Of a stretch of DNA of 64,000 nucleotides, positions 57,470 through 64,000 are shown one piece after another. Position 1 is the first letter of the stretch. Each line of letters starts with the position of its first letter. Position numbers and translations under genes: made by a program. Below the pieces are notes generated by a model that ran no database searches, was not told the origin of the DNA, and saw only the letters and a program-made list of their open reading frames with translations. Origin of the DNA: Magnolia sinica (taxonomy: Eukaryota; Streptophyta; Magnoliopsida; Magnoliales; Magnoliaceae). The stretch covers positions 82,849,959-82,913,958 of the forward strand of contig NC_080579.1 of the NCBI RefSeq assembly GCF_029962835.1, given 5' to 3'.

Positions 57470-57725
57470 GGAATAACCTTACAAAGGGTTTGAATGACAA
57501 ATAGGCATTACGGTGGGTACATGGGCCGGAAGGTTCTAATGCGGGCATTTCCATCCCATGGTTTCCTGTGTGTGACTCACTTGAGTTTTAGATCTACTTC
57601 ATTTTTAATCTCATGTCCTAGTGTAAGCTGCCAAACTAATAGACCGGGTGGATCTGCCTCATTTTTTGGCTCATGTTCTAACTTGAGCTGGCAAAAATCA
57701 GTGGATGGAGTGGATGCCACACAGA
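57470..57725 (+). repeat. GGGCCC-type dispersed repeat, decayed copy
   Basis: Ordered phrases 'AAATAGGCATTACGGTGGG', 'CCCATGGTTTCCTG', 'CACTTGAGTTTTAGAT' and 'GGCTCATGTTCTAACTTGAG' match the family at 23120 and 28455, with part of the middle repeated. Confidence 0.55.
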
Positions 57726-57756
57726 TGGCATCTCCATGGGAGAATCCTATCTATCC

Positions 57757-57762
<6 letters not shown>

Positions 57763-57795
<33 letters not shown>
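57763..57795. repeat. Poly-A tract (about 33 bases)
   Basis: Uninterrupted A run. No flanking target duplication was found, so it is not assigned to a retroposon. Confidence 0.9.
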
Positions 57796-57799
<4 letters not shown>

Positions 57800-58177
57800 A
57801 TTTATCCGCACTATTTATTTGATCATAAACTCTTTTGCTCTCCACCATCATTTTAATGTTCATCACTCAAATGGACAGGATTGTGCAGTAGGTGTGGTTT
57901 TTGAGAAATTAACCAGCCATGCTACAGCCCTACGTATTAGCATACCCTATTTGCACATCATCCTGCCAAGTGTACTGTAATGAGATAATCTACTGCATTT
58001 CGTTTTTCTGGTACACTGTATCATCTGCCTTAATCCAAGCTGTAGTGACCAATTAAGGCTGGAAATGGGCCACCCTAGCCGACGGTTGTCCACCATGGTC
58101 TGCTACTTACGCGTAAGAGGACCAATGATGCGGCCCAGTTGATTATCCAAGTAATCCTAAATAAGCTGGTCAGGGCC

Positions 58178-58182
58178 CCACC
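58178..58182. repeat. TSD of solo LTR-C, left (CCACC)
   Basis: Matches CCACC at 58822-58826 exactly. Confidence 0.85.
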
Positions 58183-58821
58183 TGATGTAGAGTGGGTCGC
58201 AGACAATTTCATGGCCAAGATAAACCAGAGAAGGCCTGATTGGAGGCAGAAGCGATCTAGGCTATCAAAACCTTTAAACGAACATATCTTGCAAACCGGA
58301 ATGAGTTATCCGGCATACCATTTATAATTTTGGGGTACGAGAAGCTACTTTATCCAATCAACTAAGACCTGTGCTGAAACTCCTTAGAGTCTATCACTTG
58401 GGCAAGGATCGGAACCCAAGTTTAGTTTGATTGCAACTCTATCCATTGGGCTTTGGGAGTTGTAAAGTAGTTAGAAAAAACTAGGAGAATAGCATAGCCA
58501 AAACCGTGAGGTCTAGTGGAAATCATGACTGTCTATTAATAGTAAGTTTACTATTCATAGTAAGTCACAATTTATGAGAGTTTTAGTTGTAGTATGATTC
58601 CAGAACTTCTCCCTAGGGTTTATGTCTTTATTTAAGGGGTTGTCAACTCATTTTTAATCATCAAGCAATTTATTCCAAATTTTCTAGAATTATTTCTCGT
58701 TTCTTATTTTCCTTGTGGATTTGAGGTCTCTCTGTGAGGATTCCAGGTAAGCTCTCTGAATTCAAAGTAGTTACCCCCGAGGAAGATGTTGCTCCACCTC
58801 AACACATCCTTACCTGCATCA
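58183..58821 (+). mobile_element. Solo LTR-C (639 bp)
   Basis: Starts TGATGTAGAGTGGGTCGC and ends ACCTGCATCA, flanked by a perfect CCACC duplication. Homologous in reverse to LTR-D (59059-59736). The TGATG...CATCA ends and the 'GAGGAAGATG' phrase near the 3' end also occur in the LTR of gypsy element 2 at 35317, suggesting a related gypsy group. No internal sequence is attached. Confidence 0.88.
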
Positions 58822-58826
58822 CCACC

Positions 58827-59053
58827 TGTAGGGACCTTCACGTATATTAGGAGCCAGGGGATGATTTCTGCCAGACCGTGGACAATTCAACTGGAAATTG
58901 GTCCAAAATAAGCTGGATTATGGTTCAATCTGGACCATTCATTAAATGGGCGTAAAATGGAGGTCCATAGCTTAAAAACTTGGAATCTTAGCTTCTCTAA
59001 TTGTTTTGGGAATTCCACACCATCACCTGTACCCTGCAAACTAGATTCTGCAA
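58827..59053. other. Spacer between facing solo LTRs
   Basis: About 230 bases, no recognised feature. It would form the loop if LTR-C and LTR-D paired in one transcript. Confidence 0.6.
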
Positions 59054-59058
59054 ATAAA

Positions 59059-59736
59059 TGATGCAGGGAAGGACGTGAGGTCAAGCACCATCTTCCTTAA
59101 GGGGATAACTATTTTGAATCCACGAAGCTTCTCTAGACTCCTCGCAGAGACTTATCAAATCCATGAGAAAAAGAAATATGAATAATTCTAAAATATATGA
59201 AAGAAACTTGTTGATCATTGATAAACAAGTCTACAACCCTTTAAATAAGAATATCAAGACTTGGAAAAAGTTTCAGAATTAAACTATAACTAAAACTCCC
59301 TAAAATTCGTAACTTATTATAAATAACAAATTTCTTTTTATAGTACTCCTATGTGGCTTAACCACATTATTTCCCTAATTTTTCTAAACACTTTTCGTGG
59401 TGGACACGACTCCTAAAGCCCAACGGATGAAGAATTATAATCAAACTAAAACTTACTATTTATAGTAAAAATGGAATTAAACATGGAATTTGACCATCGA
59501 TATGGTGGAATCTCACAAATTCGGCGTGGGCAACTTGACATAGCCAGGTTGGGTTGGTTGGATAAAGTAGCTCGTCCTACCCCAAAATCATAAATGGTAC
59601 GTCAAGTAACGCATTCCGGTTTGCAAGATATGTTTGTTTTAAGGTTCCGATGGTCTTGATGACTTCTGCCTCTGATCGATTAGGCCCTCACTAGTCCATC
59701 TTGGACATGAAAGTGTCCGCGACCTGCTCCACATCA
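59059..59736 (-). mobile_element. Solo LTR-D (678 bp), opposite orientation
   Basis: Minus-strand LTR of the same family as LTR-C, TGATGTGGAGCAGG...CCCTGCATCA when reversed, flanked by a perfect ATAAA duplication (59054-59058 and 59737-59741). Different TSDs show that LTR-C and LTR-D came from independent insertions. Confidence 0.88.
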
Positions 59737-59968
59737 ATAAACAATTAAGAACAAAATACTCACCAACGGTCCACATTCAATCTAATAAGGGCCGATGATT
59801 GAATGTTTACAATCTTACCATTTTGAGTGACTTTTTAGGAATTCCCCGTCCATGTTGGGACCTATTGAAAAAGAGAGAGGTCTGGTTCTCCTGGCCATGG
59901 GCCCCACTTGTACATACTCAAAACCCATGGGTCCCACTGTTAACTTTGCTTAAGGTTAGATTTGTACG

Positions 59969-60126
59969 TAGGGCTGTCAATGGGTTGGACCTGGGCTAGC
60001 AAACCTTAAAGTGTGAATAGACCTGGCCCACAAATTCAAAATCCGGGCCTACAATAATCCCAGGCCTGGCCCAACAATTAAAAACTCCATCTAGGACATC
60101 CTTAGGCCCAGCCCATTGACGACACT
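59969..60126. mobile_element. Short hAT-like MITE
   Basis: Left end TAGGGCTGTCAATGGGTTGG and reversed right end TAGTGTCGTCAATGGGCTGG are alike, and the interior repeats GGCCTGGCC/GGCCCAGCCC phrases. The TAGGG-TGTCAATGGG end is common among plant hAT MITEs. No 8-bp TSD was found, so the limits are approximate. Confidence 0.5.
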
Positions 60127-62545
60127 ATCTTTAGGGCCGCATTTCTTTTGCTTAGGTTGCTCACTCCTTTCTTGCACTTCTCTTTTTGTTTCGATCAACC
60201 TGCAGTCCATCCCGGTGGGGCCCACTTCTAAGTGATCCATATGGTTCTTTGGGTAGGCCCCACCATGGATGGCTGAGTGTGAACAAAAGTTCCCGTCGGA
60301 CAATCCTAGCACTCCAATCTGCAAAAGGATGACAAAAATGAACATACCCATCACTGGAAGATGGACCCCCACCCCACATGCACGAAATGCTCGGCCCAAA
60401 TAGAAACACACTGATATCGGGCCGTTGATCCTCTCGAGGAATTCAAGAACGCTTAGCCCAAATTACCAGAATTTTCAGAATGAACCCACAGATGATGGAC
60501 CATTTGCTTGCATATGGTCCATTGTAATACTTTCTTTTTAACTGCCATTTGAGGGCCAATTACAACGGCTGGGATTGTCTAGCAGTGTAATCAGTGAGAG
60601 GTGGACCATGGTGGACACAACAGCGATTCATGCAAATGTTGGGCTTGATAACTACAGCTATCACCCAAATGATAAAATATTGGTATCATAAAAATGTCGA
60701 CTTTTTCTATTTGAAACAAAGCATGCCTCGTTTCAAAAAATATAAAAAGCAAATAAAACAGACCACATAGAAAGAATCATTCAACCGTAAGAATGATATA
60801 ACACATAAAAGTTACAAATTACAAAGTCCATTAAGTCAAATGAAGATATCACAATGATAAATAAACAAAATACAAAGATAGTTTAGTGAAAGATCTGAAT
60901 AAATCCTTCTTGGTAATGGCGGAATGCATTACATATCAATCCAATTTCCTCCTTTATTATTATGTACTTAATCCAACCAACTCTCATGACATCAAATTTT
61001 TTGATTTACAATAGAACATGGATATAATATCAATCCTCAGTAGTTGAAGAGTGATTTGATGTTGTACTCATGTTCAACCGACATACATTCCACTTTTCAT
61101 CATGCCTAGGTTGCTATGTAGTTGTTGGGAGATGAGATCCCCTTCTGACCACACACGGCAATTTCGATATATATGACAAGAAAATAAAGACTATATGTAA
61201 ATCACCATGGAGATTTATCGTGGTTCTCTTTCAATATATTCATGGATTCACATCAATTCATTACATTTAAAGGAAATAAAAAATAAAAATAAAAAAGCTA
61301 CTCTCGATATAATGATGACTCTCTCTCTCTCATGAGAGAATATATATTACCGTAAAAGAATTAAGGTTCACATAAAATATATATTACCTCAAAAGAATCA
61401 GGGTTTACATAAAATTTTATGTGAAATTATGAAATTGTCTTTCAATTAGAGGCTACACCCTAAGCAAAGGGGCACTACCCCTAGGTCTGAGAGTAGAGCT
61501 CAATATACAAAAAGTGTTGGTAGGATGAACAATACATCTCTGATGATCAAGCTCTAAAGATCTTAACCATAATAATGATGAAAACCAAAACATAGATGTA
61601 TCAGGTTGTTTGTCACCGGTAACATCAAGAGCGCTCTTTTTGTTTCTATGAAATATAATGTATCAAGGTATCCTATTGATGCCTTATCTTACATATATAA
61701 ATTATCTTTTTATTTTTCATGGGCTAATGTAAACCCTTCTGCAACCCACAACGAAACTTAAATTATATCATTGGGTGCATTGACATTGATTATAAGTGAC
61801 CAAATGACATGATATTATTGAAATGAGAGGGCAGGTCACAATAGCAGGGTATGATTAAGATATGACCACTTGATTAGTGATTCTTACTCTCCATTTGACT
61901 ATGCTTTTCCATGCTTTATTCTCCCCATTATCATTCTTAAAACCCTTTATTACCATCTCCCATGCATCCAGTAAATACAAAAGCAAAATCTCACCAAGCT
62001 TTGAAGTAATAATACCTGATTGCTGCATCTTTCACAGCTTTAATCTCTCGCAGAGAAGCTCGTTGATTTTCACTTCTGAGGGCTTCAAGCTTTTCGAGTC
62101 TCCTTCTTTTTATCGTGTTGGGATTTAATATTTCAAAAGTGTACGCATTGCATGAGATGAATGGTGGATCTCGCGGCACATGTGCCAATTTGGTAGACGC
62201 ATGTGGGATCTGGAACTTTCATCATGTGGGGCCCACTATGAACAGTCTCTTTTGCTAAAAATAAGCCTGGTCCACTCCTCACGGAAGCCACATGAGCTCA
62301 TTAAATCTGGACCTTTAATCATTTTAGATTAACCGTTTAATTTTTTCTACTTGGGTGGCCTAAATTCGGTTATCTCTCAGATGCATCTAAAATTCGGGAG
62401 TCGCCTGATGAACGGCTTGGATCTCCAAACCATATTACCATCAATCAGAGGCTTGGCACTCGCTCGATTCACTTGCTTTTCCTCATTTCCAACCGACGAA
62501 GCTTTGATGGGCCATCTATCAAAGCCCACCTTTACCTCGTGGAAG
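60127..62545. other. Unassigned AT-rich sequence
   Basis: No recognised gene. It contains a GTGGGGCCCACTT phrase at about 60218, a (CT)n run near 61321-61333 and a two-fold repeat of ATATATATTACC..AAAAGAAT..GGKTYACATAAAAT (about 61342-61420). The frames 60091-60411, 61877-62128 and 62351-62590 have no family motif. Confidence 0.5.
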
Positions 62546-62552
62546 AATAAAG

Positions 62553-62939
62553 GGGGGCTATTTGATACTCCGGCGGAGTATGTTGCTTGATACGCAGCAC
62601 TCACCGGTCATACATTACCTCAGATTAAACCGACTAAACTGTCTAAGCCAATTTTCCTGAGTAAATACTCCAAAATTAAACTGATTAAAAAAATCCTAAC
62701 CTCTGACTTGTGGACAGTTGTTAGTTGAAATAGGGCCATTGGATTTTATTTTTTTTTCACTTTTAACCATCCATAAAATGTCTATCAATCCGATATCCAT
62801 ATAATTAAATAAGCATAATTTTTCGTACATGAGACATGTAAGGTGAATACCAAATTTTGGACAGTTCAATTTGATTTACATAGATATCACTTAAATAATA
62901 TGTTTATCATCCATCGGGGTCCGGCAGAGTATCAAAGTT
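62553..62939. mobile_element. TIR MITE with AATAAAG duplication
   Basis: The left end has TTTGATACTCCGGCGGAGTA; the right end reversed has TTTGATACTCTGCCGGACC. Flanking AATAAAG occurs at 62546-62552 and 62940-62946, a perfect 7-bp (7 of 8) duplication. The 387-bp interior is AT-rich and non-coding. Duplication length fits hAT best, but the terminal motif is not diagnostic. Confidence 0.7.
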
Positions 62940-62946
62940 AATAAAG

Positions 62947-64000
62947 TTAAAGTAGTCCAACCACCCCGTGTTTATCCGTGAAAGCAAGAGAATCGGATTC
63001 CTCGCCCATCTTGAAAGGATGGAAACGTTATAGGTGCACTCGCTCGAGTGCATTTTCTACCTGCGCTCGTATCACACGTGCAAGAGATGGTATGTGTGTG
63101 ATGTTTCAGCCCCTAATCAGGTGATTCCAACTGTACGGATCCGGTTGTGCAGATAGCATGTTTGGAAAACCATGCCAGTCGTAGCATAAGAGGGAATCAC
63201 TTCTGGGTCGTGGACCGTTGATCAATTTCTGTAGACAGCTGTGATGTTAGACACGTTTGCCTCTTTACACGAGTGAGGCAAGTGCTCTTATGAATTGCAG
63301 TTGAGAGAGTACACTAGTATTTTTCTGGGAAAAAGTTAGCACGGTAGACACTTCCTTTCTATGCTTTTGTTCTTTTTTTTTTTTGAACGGCAAAAAACTT
63401 ATGTTACCAAAGTACATTTTTCAGGTAAGGAAATAGGGTTTTGGACAAAAATTCTTCTGATTTTCAGGTAAAAGCAGTTGAAAAAGTACGGGTATTTTCT
63501 TTTTTATTGGGTTGTCCGTATGAGTAAAGGTGTAGTTTGGTAAGATAGGTTTTGTTCGGGTCGAAAAAAGGATAGTGGATGGAAGGTCGAGTCTACGGTA
63601 AAAAATTACCGTTTTTCTGGAATTTTCTCTCGAGTATGGAGGAAGCCAAAATAATACTTGTGTTTTAAGTCCAAATCACTTCCATCCTTGCCTTACTAGA
63701 AAAATGTGTTGGATATACTGAAAATAAAAAATGAAATAAAATAAATTTTGATTGTTTTGTGTGAGCGTCTCAATTTCCAAAGTTGCAAGTAAGAATACTA
63801 CATATACATCCACATATGAACTCCAAAACTCCTATTATTTTCGATGTGGGACAAAAGCACATACCGCACTTTTCCTATTTAAAATTTCTGAAAATCATTT
63901 TAGCAACAAAATCTCAAAATTTTAAAATTTTGAATTATCTTTTTGAAAATCACAAATTTCAACATGCCTAATCCTGACTATTAGCCTAGTGGGTGCCACC
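62947..64000. other. Unassigned sequence to window end
   Basis: Non-coding AT-rich sequence with a T14 tract near 63369-63383. The frame 63783-63971 is a chance opening. No gene supported. Confidence 0.45.

Noticed and set aside
57763..57795. A33 tract as a LINE or SINE tail
   Set aside because: No target duplication and no retroposon body immediately upstream.
60091..62590. Small frames as host exons
   Set aside because: No codon or domain signal, no splice-linked neighbours; AT-rich chance openings.

Overview
The window is nuclear DNA of a flowering plant. Almost everything recognisable in it is transposable-element sequence: plant-type L1 LINEs, Ty1/copia, Ty3/gypsy of the Tekay/Del chromovirus and Tat types, tRNA-derived SINEs and TIR elements, with CA/GA/TA microsatellites between them. 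I found no intact host gene, no rRNA or tRNA gene and no organellar insert. The abundant short repeats rich in GTGGGGCCCAC and TGGGCC resemble dispersed repeats I associate with magnoliid genomes. That placement is a guess from memory and was not tested.

Layout. 1-3970: decayed L1 LINE (+), 5' end outside the window, with endonuclease, RT (FADD intact), zinc finger, RNase H and A-rich tail. 3985-5778 and 18797-19307: 3' half of a Ty1/copia element (+) whose 3' LTR is split by a 13.0-kb Ty3/gypsy chromovirus (5779-18796, minus strand). That gypsy has ~4.1-kb LTRs, tRNA-iMet PBS, gag, PR, RT, RH, IN and chromodomain, and a perfect 5-bp TSD. 19308-34958: low-coding DNA with two copies of one SINE family (TSDs visible), a 333-bp retroposon with a 17-bp TSD, a 5'-truncated LINE (-), hAT-like and foldback MITEs, an 833-bp TIR element and an LTR-like fragment. 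34959-37600: remnant of a second copia element (-) interrupted by an internally deleted gypsy element (+).

~37600-55570: Tat-lineage gypsy element (gag-pol on minus) with a spliced-looking antisense gene on the plus strand (38437-40475) between IN and the left end. Its RT is split by a solo LTR (LTR-A, 44086-54071), which is itself split by a second solo LTR (LTR-B, 45956-50099). Both have target-site duplications, and LTR-A carries a 43-bp tandem array. 55571-64000: mostly unassigned AT-rich DNA with two opposite-facing solo LTRs of one family, each with its own perfect 5-bp TSD, and two small TIR elements.

How the parts work together: they do not form a functional pathway. The window is a layered insertion record, and the nesting gives relative ages. 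The main autonomous elements are inactivated by stops, frameshifts, deletions and changes at catalytic residues, many of them transitions as expected from methyl-cytosine decay. No defence, biosynthetic or otherwise novel gene system is supported. The most distinctive items are the antisense Tat gene, the SINE family, the TCP-site-like composites in the LTRs, the 43-bp array, the foldback MITE cluster and the facing solo LTRs. Coordinates of degenerate domains are approximate; element ends supported by TSDs are given to the base.
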